64,000 bases of DNA. Origin: Pseudeuparius sepicola. Taxonomy: Eukaryota; Arthropoda; Insecta; Coleoptera; Anthribidae. The stretch is from positions 10,446,501-10,510,500 of the forward strand of contig OY987301.1 of NCBI GenBank assembly GCA_963920635.1, given 5' to 3'. The first letter of the stretch is position 1; each line of letters begins with the position of its first letter. The notes under the pieces are model-generated. The model was not told the origin of the DNA. It made no database searches and saw nothing but the letters and a program-made list of their open reading frames with translations. Made by a program: the position numbers and the translations under genes. Below, in pieces: positions 11,275 through 21,883 of the stretch.

Positions 11275-11589
11275 TGCACCCAAATTGGAAACTCCATCAC
11301 AATTTATTTAGAAATCATTAAATCCGAAGCGTCGGCTGACGGAGCGGCCATTAAGACAAAAAAAGATAATAAAAACGACGGCGATGGTAGCACGTTTCTT
11401 GGGCTCCCTATACATCCGTGGGAACTTCCTTATTTGGTCTATTACTTAGTTTTGTTTGTTTTATTAATTCTCAAAGTAAAACAAAAGCGAAGGAAAAGGC
11501 CATTGCCACAAACGGTAGAGTCAATACCACCGCAGATCATCGCTATTGTTGTTATGCGAGTGAAACGAGTTCTAATATGGGTAAGCTCA
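11275..11589 (+). pseudogene. open frame interrupted by hAT insertion, upstream part
   Basis: A frame stays open for 105 codons after TAA 11272-11274 and closes at TGA 11590-11592, which lies in the hAT target site. It reads a charged Lys/Asp-rich segment, a hydrophobic run of about 15 residues (near 11434-11475), then a basic segment rich in Lys and Arg. It has only one in-frame ATG, near its end, so it would need an upstream exon. When the hAT element is removed, this frame is in phase with the open frame at 13280-13654 apart from that single TGA. It may be an exon, a pseudogene, or chance. No family is recognised. Confidence 0.25.
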
Positions 11590-11593
11590 TGAT
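11586..11593. repeat. left 8-bp target-site duplication (ctcatgat)
   Basis: Identical to 13273-13280, directly abutting the hAT terminal inverted repeats. Confidence 0.9.
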
Positions 11594-13272
11594 TAGAGAA
11601 ACCCAAATATGCAAGTCGAAACCCTAAAAATTGGCGCATAAATATGCAAATAATTTAGTCAAAATATGCAGGAAAATGTTGAAAATATGCAAATTAAGAA
11701 ATACTTTAAAACATAAATTTATTGTTTCATTTACAAATAAACATATATTATAATGTAAATACAAATTTCTAAATGCATTTATACATAGTAAAAGTAACAA
11801 TATTTTATTTTAAATTTTCTACATACAGGGCGATTGAACTAAATCAGGTTGAAATTTAGTTATAAAAACAATAAACCACTAAATGTTGCTCAAAATTCTC
11901 AATTAAAAATTTTGTCTTCTATCAGAATATAAAAATTTATAAATGGAGAAACTCCTTTCCACATCAACCGATGTAAGAGGTGCGCTTTTAAAATTGCTGA
12001 CTATCACAGGATCCAAATCGATGGATTCGGTAAAATCCCCCTTTAAAATATTTGCTGCTTGGCTAAGAAACTGAAACTCACTATTTTTTTTAAAGCAACC
12101 TCAGATTGTTTTACCAGTTCTACACTTCGGGTTAATGGCAAATTAGATTCCTCCATTTGTGTTATTGTTTTAGAAAGAAAGCTATAATTTGCTTTTAGAA
12201 AGGAAAGTTGTTTCTTTATTTCCTTGTTTTCGAATAGTTGTTTAATATCTGTAAGGGTCTGGGAAGATTCGTTCGAAAATTCTGAAATTAGATCTTTCAG
12301 TTGGCAAAAATTCTCGCAATAAAAAAATGCAGCTTCCAACCAAGTGCCCCATCTTGTAATAACAGGTTGAGATGGAAGAGGAGTGTTTGGTAATTTTTCT
12401 TGAACTATTTACAAGCAAGGCATGTTACATGTATCAACTTTGGATAAAAGATTTTCAAATTTTGCCCGGCTCTTATCATGTACGGTGCTTCATCTGACAA
12501 AACGAGCAAAAAATTATCGGTAGGAACAGGTGTAGGAAGAAAAAATGTTGATAATTTCTCTTGAACAAATCTGGTCACTGTCAATGCATTCGTTTTTTCT
12601 AATTTTTTAGAAGCAAGAAGTTAACATTTTGGTAAAATCTCGCCGCTAAGAACTTCAATCAATAAATGAGCAATATAATGTCCTCTTGAATCGGTGGTTT
12701 CATCAATACATAATATGTAAAAATACTGTTTCGAATTTTTGTTTTAATTTCCTTGATTACCTCCGAATACAAGGAACTTATGTCGTTTCTTCGTAGTGTT
12801 GTTTCACTTGGGACATTAAATTTGCAATACTTCTGGAGAAAAGAAGTGAAGTTTTGATTACGTAGCTTTGACAACGGAATATTTGACGCCATCATTGCAG
12901 GACATAGGTCTCGGTTAAAGATTACCCTTCCTATATAAATATTTACCTATCTATAATTTATTCTGTCCTTTTCAATAATTGTACTTTATTAACTAAGTAT
13001 AAATACCTACTTTATTCGTTTTCAGATCACCAGGATTAGTGCCCATAAAATTATAATTTACCTATATTATTTTGGGAAAACCAGGTACCTACCTAGACAC
13101 CGACCCCTGTTCCCAAAAATGAATGAAACGCCTGCCAAAGATTTAAATTATCCTAAATTCTTTCAATTATGCACAATATGCCATATTTTAAGGATGTATG
13201 CAAATATTTTAAAAAATGCATATAATATGCTAAATATGCAAAATATGCATGTTGCATATTTAGGTTACTCTA
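11594..13272 (-). mobile_element. hAT DNA transposon, 1679 bp, with 8-bp target duplication
   Basis: The terminal inverted repeat tagagaaacccaaatatgca (left) matches the reverse complement of the right end (tagagtaacctaaatatgca) with a few changes. Both ends are flanked by the identical 8-mer ctcatgat (11586-11593 and 13273-13280), the hallmark duplication of hAT elements. Subterminal DNA is packed with aatatgca motifs on both sides, as expected for transposase-binding sites. The minus strand carries a decayed transposase. The intact target duplication argues for a clean, single insertion. Confidence 0.92.
12043..12895 (-). pseudogene. decayed hAT transposase, CGGBP1-like type
   Basis: Minus-strand translation in more than one frame gives blocks in the order expected for the CGG-repeat-binding-protein-1-like hAT transposases common in insects. 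First comes a block starting near 12892 (ASNIPLSKLRN then FLQKYCKFNVPSETTLR). Near 12600-12480 lies a block with TVTRFVQEKL and LSDEAPYMIRAGQNLK, then HVTCLACK followed by a stop near 12408. Near 12366-12310 is TRWGTWLEAAFFYCENF, leading into a helical C-terminal region ending at 12043. Frameshifts, stops and a missing segment after HVTCLAC show it is inactive. The N-terminal BED zinc finger is not recognisable. Confidence 0.85.
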
Positions 13273-13280
13273 CTCATGAT
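13273..13280. repeat. right 8-bp target-site duplication (ctcatgat)
   Basis: Identical to 11586-11593, directly abutting the hAT terminal inverted repeats. Confidence 0.9.
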
Positions 13281-13309
13281 GTTTCTATGATTCTCTATTC
13301 TTCCCAAAA

Positions 13310-13654
13310 ATGTTTGTTTGCCTCCCAAACCTGACGGCCATCGGCTCACCGCACGATGCCAATATTCGTGAAATTCTTAATCACGCGTGGAGAGAGCAGG
13401 AAATAATTTATAATCTAATTAGTCGATTTCCTAATCCGAAATGCGCTCGCGAACGAACTTTCGGAAAAGTAAAAGCTATCCGCGGTTTTTCGGGCGTCTA
13501 TCCGCCGACACCTGGGCCAGTGGATTTAGTGGTCATTAACACCGGCAACTTTCCATTTCTCTTCCAGCAAGGCGAGATATCTGTTTCGCAACGTGAGGAA
13601 TTTTGTGAGTCACTGGCGGCCTGGACCAACGAACTTTTTAAGGCTTTGAAATAA
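13310..13654 (+). CDS. 114-codon open frame, probable 3' terminal exon, function unknown
   Basis: Open frame from ATG 13310 to TAA 13652-13654, about 48 percent GC in an AT-rich setting, with a protein-like composition. It has basic helical segments near residues 20-45, a Pro/Gly-rich turn near 65-70, a hydrophobic strand (LVVIN), and an Arg/Glu-rich C-terminal helix. No signal peptide or membrane segment. An AATAAA begins 13 bp after the stop. The frame stays open 5' of the ATG to the TGA in the hAT target duplication. It may be an intact short gene, the last exon of a gene, or part of a gene broken by the hAT insertion. I do not recognise the family. Confidence 0.45.
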   Translation: MFVCLPNLTAIGSPHDANIREILNHAWREQEIIYNLISRFPNPKCARERTFGKVKAIRGFSGVYPPTPGPVDLVVINTGNFPFLFQQGEISVSQREEFCESLAAWTNELFKALK

Positions 13655-13666
13655 TCGGATTATAGG

Positions 13667-13672
13667 AATAAA
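13667..13672 (+). other. polyadenylation signal AATAAA
   Basis: Lies 13 bp after the TAA of the open frame at 13310-13654. Very close to the stop, but usable. Confidence 0.4.
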
Positions 13673-13832
13673 AAGTAGCTGGACAGTGTAGCGTAGATAA
13701 CTTGAACCTAAAATTTGTACATACATTTATTATTATTTTTTTTATACCTAGGAGCATGCCTAAAATCCTATTTAGGTACTCATATACATTATAAAAATGT
13801 TATTTATGTAGAAATCAAGTACATTAAGTTGC

Positions 13833-13897
13833 AAGGTTCAAGGTTATATTTGTTGTCGATCTATATAGTTGTGTGCTTTGTTTCTGTGGGTTTGATC
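13833..13897. repeat. dispersed repeat fragment flanking an element
   Basis: The segment from ggttatatttgttgtcg to gtgggtttgatc is about 85 percent alike to 19645-19709. In both places a different inverted-repeat element starts immediately after ggtttgatc. Confidence 0.6.
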
Positions 13898-14390
13898 CAG
13901 GGACTCTTTAAAATAAGGGGACCCAGCATTATACTTTCCAAAGTGAGGCCTATTCTTTCCTCATTCTAATAGTATCAGTGATGCCAAGTATGCCATTTTA
14001 TTGGAGAATCTATGAATATAACAGGTACTTTAATTGCTAGTAAAAATTAATAATGATAATGGTTTCCGTGATTTCTAAAAATTGACTTGACAATGTTGTT
14101 TCTACAATTACAGAATATGGCAACTGTCAAATGAAACAAATTTATTGTATAGTTGAAATTCTTTAATTGTCACATCTGAGTATATGGAAGTTAGAAAACT
14201 TAAAAATTGTGAATTATGATGGGAAATATTTTGCCTCCTTTAGAATCTGTGGCACTGGCATGTCACATAAAACCTGATGGCTGTTGGACACTGACATATA
14301 ACATAACCTTGTACCAGCCCACTTATGTGATCTCCTTGGAGTCTACAGAAAACAAATTTCCCCTCAAGGCTACTAAATATTTGCCAGGTA
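13898..14390. mobile_element. hAT-like element carrying an exon-like segment, incomplete copy
   Basis: Begins cagggactctttaaaataag then ggggacccagcat, the terminus of the element seen intact at 54207-55210. It continues in the same order to an open segment at 14216-14390 that reads as protein (KPDGCWTLTYNITLYQPTY and onward) and ends at a consensus donor, ccag/gtaaga. The other terminus is not found downstream, so this is either a truncated copy or the remains of the longer parent element. The protein family is not recognised. The two related copies lack the last exon-like codons and the donor. Confidence 0.6.
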
Positions 14391-15540
14391 AGATGTTATT
14401 AGATTTTATGCTATACAACTTTAAAAAAATGTGCAATTGTTTTAAAGTTGAAATGGCAGTGTCATTCTTTTAGTGTCATATTTTCATACTGATTTCTTTT
14501 TGATAAGGCCGCGTACCTGATGCTGCCATCTAACATTTAATAAATAATAAAATAAAATAAACCCATTGTCTAATAATATATATTTATGTACTCTTTCAAA
14601 TATTTAATTCATTATTTAAAAGTAAAATATAGACGCATTTAAAATTGCTTGTATTTGCACGAGGTTACGCTGGACAAAAAATGTTCTGTCCAAGTTCTGT
14701 CAGAACTCCGAATGTTTAGTAATTTCCATTTTTTTGACCCTTAAATAGCCGTTTAAAGGAATATATTATATTTTATTTAAACTTGGATCAAAATAAAAAA
14801 TCAAAAAAATATTTTCAGGGTTACCTAAAGTCACAGATGCAGTAAATAAATATCTGGAAACCAAAGATAGTATATCCACTAATAAGATGTTCATAATAAA
14901 ATTTAAACATTTTTTTTTAAAATATACCATGCTTTTAAAAAGACTTAAAAGTATAATAAGATAATATAATAATATAAAAAACGGGCTAAAAAGTATAAAA
15001 TAATTTTTCATAGTACCATAAAGATTCTACAAACCTACCAATAATATAACAATCTGTTTAATTCTTATTTTCTTGAAAAAATGAAATAAATAAGGAATCA
15101 AAATTAATGTCACAAGATTTACTAAAACAAATTAATTCCAGATCCTTTTTAGTTACCAATTTAGGTATGGTGCTGGTGCCTAAAGCATTTTTAACACGTT
15201 ATTTTTATTTATTACCAGCTAAATGACATGTGCTTATCTGTTCATAAATTTCCACTAGTCAAATATTTTTATTTAATATTAATACTTTTTTATAATAACA
15301 AAGAACATAATAATAATATGTATATTTCATTGTCACCAGTTGCGAGCTATTATGTTTTAAGTTTCAGGTCTGTAGCTCATCTGGAAATTAATTTAAAATC
15401 GATTGCAAAATTTGACAGACAAACACGAGGACACGAAAGCGGAGTTAATAAAAACGTGGTAAAAAGGATATATAAAACATTATTGTTGATCATTATTATT
15501 AAATTTCGATGTTCGAGGCAAATAACCTGAGAAAAAGAAA
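14391..15540. other. AT-rich stretch, nothing certain
   Basis: Very AT-rich and without repeat arms. A 100-codon plus-strand frame at 15228-15530 contains an acceptor-like tttcag near 15362-15367 but no recognisable motif; I leave it uncalled. The minus-strand frame at 14766-15011 is AT-driven and hydrophobic by composition. Confidence 0.4.
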
Positions 15541-15559
15541 TCAGAAACTGCCCTGACGT

Positions 15560-16125
15560 TCACGTAATACGAGACGAGTTAGAGTGATGTAACCTCCAAA
15601 ATTGACAAACTGTAGCCGCTTTAAAATTTCCCCGTAACGACATCGGCCACCAGTCATCGCTCCTAGGCCATCCCATAAACAAAAGAGTTGAACGAACAGC
15701 CTAGCCGGCCAAAAAAAAAACCCGGCGGTAGACTGTGAAATTCGGCGCGGCCGGCGGCATGTGGAAGAAGAAGAGCTGGCGAGAGGCCGGCCGCGCCGCG
15801 GCCGCGAGGTTGTCGAACCCTCGCATCATCTCGCGCCTTTCGGCCGACTCATCCGTCAAACCGGAAGGGCTCGGATTCGACTTTTGTAGGTTAAGTAAGG
15901 TTGTATTGGGAAGCGACCAGCGGGGGGGGGGGGGCACCCAGTACGTACCGGTCGTTCGGGTTATGTGTCGGCGGGGTCACGGTCGGGATATTCAGATCGG
16001 GTCGGTTTAGAAGAAGAAGAGGAAAGACAAGCATATCCACAGCCGACTCTAGGAGAAGCCCTGAAGTAGAGAAAACTGGCAACAAGGGATGCGGGTCCAC
16101 GTCGCGTGCCCTGACACCGCCTGTC
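15560..16125 (+). promoter_or_regulatory. CpG-rich candidate promoter
   Basis: Strongly GC-rich block with dense CpG and runs such as ggccggccgcgccgcggcc and a 13-G run near 15926, in sharp contrast to its flanks. It ends at an arthropod-type initiator, tcagtt, with the A at 16126. Short open frames occur on both strands but look compositional. The assignment as promoter, and the direction, rest on the initiator and on the ATG-free segment with a donor that follows. Confidence 0.4.
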
Positions 16126-16399
16126 AGTTGATTTTACAAGAAATTTACCAGAATTCATTTGTGTAGTGCGGGTAGTGCTATCGTCGCCAGATTGCTACGA
16201 CGAGGCAGTGTGTCTCTGGGAGGAAACAGACAGCCCGAATTGCTGGCGACAGCTGTTTTTATCAATTTGTTTTGTTTGTGCAAAAGTGAAACATTTCTAT
16301 AAAAGTTTTAAGTGAAGAATCGTTTCTTTACAATTTTAAGCCTCAAGATACCTGGAACCGTCGAGGGAAGCTAGATCTTAGTTACCTATATACCTCGCT
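16126..16399 (+). other. candidate untranslated first exon
   Basis: Starts at the initiator-like tcagtt and ends at a consensus splice donor, cgct/gtaagt (16400-16405). I find no ATG in these 274 bases, which fits a 5' untranslated exon. Composition shifts from GC-rich to AT-rich along it. The next exon of such a gene is not identified in the window. Confidence 0.35.
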
Positions 16400-16405
16400 G
16401 TAAGT

Positions 16406-18341
16406 CAAATCGTAATAATAACTCGAAGTAGCTAGGTTTTCTTTGCTTGACGACAAGCGGTCAACTTGTATTCATTTTGGGCTTTCCAAAGGACATAAAT
16501 TTAAGAATAAAATGATTAAGGGCCAATTGCATAGGCAAACTAAAGTACCCTTTAAAATTAAAGGAGCTTTCTAACAATCCAACCATTGTTTAGAATTGTT
16601 GCAAAAGTTTCTTTACCTAATGTTAAAGTCGAAAGATAATTTAGTTGAATGTATTATGAAATTGACCCTAAACTGTCATTTCAATCAGAAGAGATTACTC
16701 TCCTTCGCAACATGCTGTTCTCTGTTCGCTTGTTTGTATTTTTATGAAAATTTAACTTTAAGGGAAGATAGATCATTTGCCTGATCACGCACTTTGCGAA
16801 AAATTCTCACAAAAATTCGACTTACTTACAACAAAATTTAGTCCCCTCTATTTTCCCAAATTTACCATATTATTTGTCGAAAATGTACTTGTCCACACCA
16901 GGAATCGTACTTATTTTAAATACTTATAATTCTGCGTATATTTTGTTACTGCTTTTATTGTCTGTTTAACAAATGCACCTACTTACTTAGGTACCCAATT
17001 ATTGAAACAAAGTTCACAAATTAATGTATTTAATTATAATTAAAGAGCAGGTTGAACATCTATTAGAAAAGATAAACTAAGCCAAAGTGCAGACTGCTCT
17101 ATACGGCATAGACCCGTTGAACCGTCCCGCTACGGCGTTGCCACATGTTTGCACAGGGCTTGTAAGTTGAGAAGGTTGTGGCATATCCGACAACAGGGTG
17201 CTTCGGATAGTATTCAAATTATGAAATTATTTAAGATTGTTAAACCAACTAATTACAGAAGACGGTTGCTGAATAATAAAAATTTTCGATATCTTTTATG
17301 TAAAAGGCACTTTGCCTTGAAAAATCACAAAAATCAAAGTAACACTCGCCTTAGTGCCTTGCATGCCAGCTGGACGTCCCACTCAAGGCTGTATTTATTT
17401 ACTTACGCCTACCCTCAATCTCTATATAATTCAATATTTATAAATAGCCGAGAATGTCAAGAAACCAACAAGAAAAATATTTAAAAATTCCACTTATTAT
17501 CCAAACAAGAATCCATTATGGCCTAATTAAAACCATCAGGTTTTCAATAATTATCAGGGGTAATATGGTGTGCGCCTATTACAGACAAATAATAAACATA
17601 GACTAACCTATTGCATTGTAATCAGCCAATATAAAAAATGCCTACTCAAAACAAAAACAATAAATTTGACACTTAAGCCTGCATCATAATATATGTATGA
17701 TAACCAGAGGTTACGTTTCCTATGCCACAAATCATCCAACACATTACTCTTCCCATCGTTCTTAAAACTACACTAATTCACTAATTACTGACTTAACTAT
17801 ATGTCCTTTGTCAAATAACCTCAAAATCTCCTCAAAAAAAAAAGAATAACGAAAAAGTAAACACTCGAAACATATCAACACAAACCGGCGAAATCTCGAC
17901 GAACTCTGGATCAGCTGTTGGTGCATAATAAAGCAAATGCTCATCGATCACAAAGAGCTCGTGCAACGTTGCCACGATAGCCAGAATAAGCAATTTATTA
18001 AGGATATTATTTGTGGACCAAGTAGGATCAGCGAATTCACAAAATCAGTAAAATTTATTGTTAAATGATAACTGTCCAAATTTTTACTATATATGTAGAT
18101 TGTACATATCAACTAATTGTTCCAAATTGATGTTTTTTAACGTTGGTTATACATTTATTTCGTAAGTACGAGATAAATTTATGAAGAAGTTTGGCAATGG
18201 TGCAATCATTGCATTGTTTTGTTTTAGATTTCTATCACTAGCTCAGACAAATAATGTTACTAAACATTTTTTTATCTTGGCAGTGTATTGTATTGAATAT
18301 AATATATTTCGTTAATTTTACGAATTATAAGCTCAAAGCTG
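16406..18341. other. long AT-rich stretch, nothing certain
   Basis: No inverted or direct repeats recognised. The 111-codon plus-strand frame at 17149-17484 is basic and has no motif; its DNA shows no splice or polyadenylation signals, so I do not call it. If the exon at 16126-16399 is real, this would be its intron. Confidence 0.4.
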
Positions 18342-18371
18342 AAAATACCACGACTGCAGTAGTGGTATTTT
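18342..18371. repeat. 30-bp near-perfect palindrome
   Basis: Arms aaaataccac and gtggtatttt surround actgcagt; only one central pair fails. It could be a small hairpin or a dimer binding site. 18372-18754 shows nothing further. Confidence 0.55.
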
Positions 18372-18754
18372 AATCTGTTTACTTGATTTTGCAATTAATA
18401 CAATAAATTATTGAAAATAATATTTTCTGACTGGTGGAACTTCAGGTCTAGATAAGCGGTATTAATAAGAGTTGTATTTTTCTAAAACAATCTAACATAA
18501 AAATAGTATTAAAGCCCCACCAATTAAGTTTTCATAAATCTTCAAGAATTGAAGATGTTATTATAAGGATTTCGATATCGTTTCTCAGCGTGTCGCAAGA
18601 TTATTTAGAAGGCAATATCGTTATGAAAATATTATAGTTATACGGCTAATAAATTACTAGAAGTAAGATTGCAAACTATCAAACGACGTTTTTGTAGAAA
18701 AACTGAAATTAAAAAAGGTTTCATTTTTGCCTAAACCAAATTCGACAAATATTT

Positions 18755-19010
18755 AAAGGGCCCCCGCAGGTACCACATAAGCCGAACGCCCCGTACGTCG
18801 GTGTAATTACTACGTTCTCCTTAAATCTCGCCTCCTCCATGTTGCCCGTCGTCGAGCGCGGACCAGCGCGCGGTGTCAACGATCTCGGCAGCAGGTCGCA
18901 GTCAGCTGTGGCCACTTTATTTTGGTAACTATGTGCCCCGCATAAAAGATACACCTTGTAGGCGCTGCCGCCGATCGAAACAAATCACCGCCACTCGACA
19001 ATGCGATGCT
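18755..19010. promoter_or_regulatory. GC-rich unique island, candidate regulatory DNA
   Basis: About 250 bp rich in CpG, with a homeodomain-type taattac site near 18802, no repeats, and only shadow open frames. Candidate enhancer or conserved noncoding DNA by composition. 19011-19644 is AT-rich without recognised features. Confidence 0.25.
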
Positions 19011-19644
19011 AAATATTAAGGATACGCGGGAGAATATATATTTCAAAATATTGACAAATCATAAAAAATATATCTTATCTTCAAGCGTCCATAAATAGCA
19101 TGCTTATTATGTTTCTGTTTAGAAACAGTTGACGTGCGTCTTTTTTGAATACCGGAAGACAAAATCACACACTTCTGGCGCAAGAAAATAAGGATAAATA
19201 AAATATTTTTTATACAGAAGTCACTGTTCATTTATCAACGCACACAGGATTATTTATTGATTATTTTCATTTCAGAAAGTAAATAATTAGTGAACAATAA
19301 TATATTGTTTTTTTAATAGTTGATGTCGATGATGTTAGACCTATGGCTTTTAGGTGAACGACATCTGTCAAAAGTCAAAACGATCAGTATCACCTTAGAT
19401 AAATAAATAGAAATAATTCCTACGCCGATGATATATTATACAAAATCTGTTCAGAAAAATCACCTGATCAAAAGATAAAAAAAGTTCCTAATTATTTCTA
19501 TGCCATAACGTCAGATATGAGATCGATCTTCAGAAATGGCGGTAGCCTAACCGGTAAAGGCGAGTACCATGAAAACGTCATTTATTTTATCGCAGGTTGC
19601 ATTTCTAATACAAAAAAAACAATTTTTGATAATTCTATGTTTGC

Positions 19645-19709
19645 AAATTTGAAGGTTATATTTGTTTTCGGTCTATAGAGTTGTGTGTTTTATTTCTATG
19701 GGTTTGATC
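19645..19709. repeat. dispersed repeat fragment, second copy
   Basis: Matches 13833-13897 and ends at the same ggtttgatc, after which the 850-bp family starts. Confidence 0.55.
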
Positions 19710-20550
19710 TAGACCAACACTATATTACATACTTGTGCATAGCGGTGTTTCAAGCGATCGCCACTGGCGCCACACGACAAAATAAATTTACAGGGTAGTT
19801 TAATGATAAAAAAAACCATTGTTGCAGAATCTTTTATAAAATAAAAACATACAAATATGACTGTTACAACGAATTTAATATTCAAAATAAAATAAAATAT
19901 TTGTTTGTTGTGTCCCTCTAATTTGACAAGTTTACATGGTATACTTCCATACATTTTCTTAAGAAAAGCCAGTCGAAAAAGCAAGAAAGAGTATTTGGTA
20001 CCTTTTGGTTTGAAATGAAGTCCATGGCTAGTTGTAGTGTAAGAAAGCATAAAACGCATTAGATTTTTCAGTTTTTTCCTTATATAGTGGAGCTTTCTAT
20101 TTTTATTCATGCGTAGGTTAAAATGTATACTCTTCCAAAATAATATCTAGAATTTTCGCTTCTTCAGTTGGTTGATCAGTTCATCCCATAATTCCAAAAT
20201 AGTGTTTATTCTTCTGCAATTTACCTAATGGTCTCTGCATACCATTTTCTTCACGCGTATGGAAATTTCATGTTATCACAAACAAATCTTCCTAAAAAGG
20301 TGTGTTAATAGGATAAAACTGCCAAATACTGGACGCAAAGACAATTCGTTACCGTAAAAAGAAGGTAAATCATAACAAAGCTGGATATTTAAAATTTGGG
20401 ACATTTTAAATGCCAAAAACTGACTTACCAATAACACAGAATACCTCCCTATAACCTATAATAAGTCGCCATTTTTTTCATCGAGTAGCGCCACCCCAGT
20501 TTGTATACAACAATGAAATATGACGTCATGCTCGGGTCTTTAATATAGTG
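19710..20550 (+). mobile_element. 850-bp inverted-repeat family, copy 3
   Basis: Left end tagaccaacactatattac and right part gggtctttaatatagtgtc match copy 1 throughout. At about 20551 it changes directly into copy 4 in the opposite orientation, without its own final ggtcca. Confidence 0.75.
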
Positions 20551-20551
20551 T

Positions 20552-21120
20552 CATTGTTGTTTGCGGACTGGGATGGCGCTACTCGACAAAAAAAAGGGGA
20601 CTTATTATAGGTTATAAAGGGGTATTCTGTGGTTATAGGTATCTCAGTTTCTGACATTTAGAATATCCCATATTTTAAATATCCTGCTTTAGTACCATTT
20701 ACGTTTTTTTACGGTAACGAATTCCTTTTGCGGCCAATATTTCGCAGTCTTGTCATATTAAAAGAGCTTTTATACATGAATTTGTTTGTGGTAACATGAA
20801 ATTTCTATGCTCATGAAGAAAATCGTATGCACAGACCATTACGCGAATTGCAGAAGAATAAAAACTATTTTGGAATTACATGAAATATTATGTCATATAA
20901 ATTAAACCAAACTAAAGGGACATAACAAACAATCATTTCTTTTATTTTGGATATTAAATTCGTTATAACAGACATATTTACATGTTTTTATTTCCTAAAA
21001 GATTCTGCAACAATGGTGTTTTAACATTAAACCACCCTGTCGATTTGTTTCGTCGTGTGGCGCCAGTGGCGATCGCTTGAAACAGCGCCGTGCACAGGTC
21101 TTTAATATAGTGTTGGTCCA
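20552..21120 (-). mobile_element. 850-bp inverted-repeat family, copy 4 (reversed)
   Basis: Reverse orientation relative to copy 3. It starts cattgttgtttgcggactgg, the complement of an internal right-end segment, and ends tttaatatagtgttggtcca, the complement of the left terminus. Together with copy 3 it makes a 1.4-kb head-to-head palindrome. Confidence 0.75.
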
Positions 21121-21287
21121 GGATCAACAACCGCAAAATATTAAAACCTAACTTTAATGTTTTATGATTTCGGACAATGCCAAGCCGTTTTGTGACGAAA
21201 AGTGACAGATGACAAATGTTTAATGTTTTGTGGTGACAGGATGATCTTTATAAACATGTATTAGCGTTCCTCTTCTGTACAGGGTGT

Positions 21288-21675
21288 TTCAATGAACACC
21301 CATAGACGCTCGCAGCAAAAATTCGAGACCGACAAGGTCCCATTTTATCGAGCCGCCTTCCACGGCCACCTAATTAATCATCTCGCTCTTTTTCCGTATC
21401 GCCCGCGGTGCGTGCCCCGTAGTTCGCTCGTTGTCCCGGCCGCCATTACGTTCGTCTGGCGCGCAATTAGACGTTAAATCTATTGTCACTTTCATTACGC
21501 GGGATCTTCAATCATTTCCCTGAACTTATTACACGCGAGGGGCCGAACTGCGCCACGCCACAGATTATCTTCGAGGAAGATTGGAGGTTGAAGAACCGAA
21601 GATTGCCGCGCTTCTGTGGGAGGCTACTGGCGCGTCTTGAGAGAAGCGGCCGAGGTGCGAGTATTCAGTTTTAAA
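21288..21675. promoter_or_regulatory. GC-rich island next to an ACAGGGTG element end
   Basis: Balanced to high GC with many CpGs for about 390 bp. It begins just after tacagggtgtttcaatg, a transposon-terminus motif. Short frames at 21292-21477 and 21483-21674 show no motifs. Could be regulatory or the remains of a GC-rich element. Confidence 0.25.
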
Positions 21676-21883
21676 CAGTTTCTTTCTGTTCAGTAAATAA
21701 ATGTTATTAGCTACCTAGTGGTTAGTTATCACAACTTCTATTTTTGAAGTGAATACTTCTTTGGTTTCATGAGAGTGATTTTTCAAGGCCGCGTCACGAT
21801 ACGTTTTATAAAATTTTCGTCCCGCAAGAGAGACAAAGCATATGACATATATGAAAGAGCGAGAGAAACAGAGAGAGCGAATA

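Noticed and set aside
17149..17484. 111-codon plus-strand frame
   Set aside because: No recognisable motif, no splice or polyadenylation signals, and AT-rich codons as in the flanks. Could be revisited with RNA-seq.
19709..20110. 133-codon minus-strand frame
   Set aside because: Lies wholly inside a copy of the noncoding 850-bp inverted-repeat family; other copies are not open.
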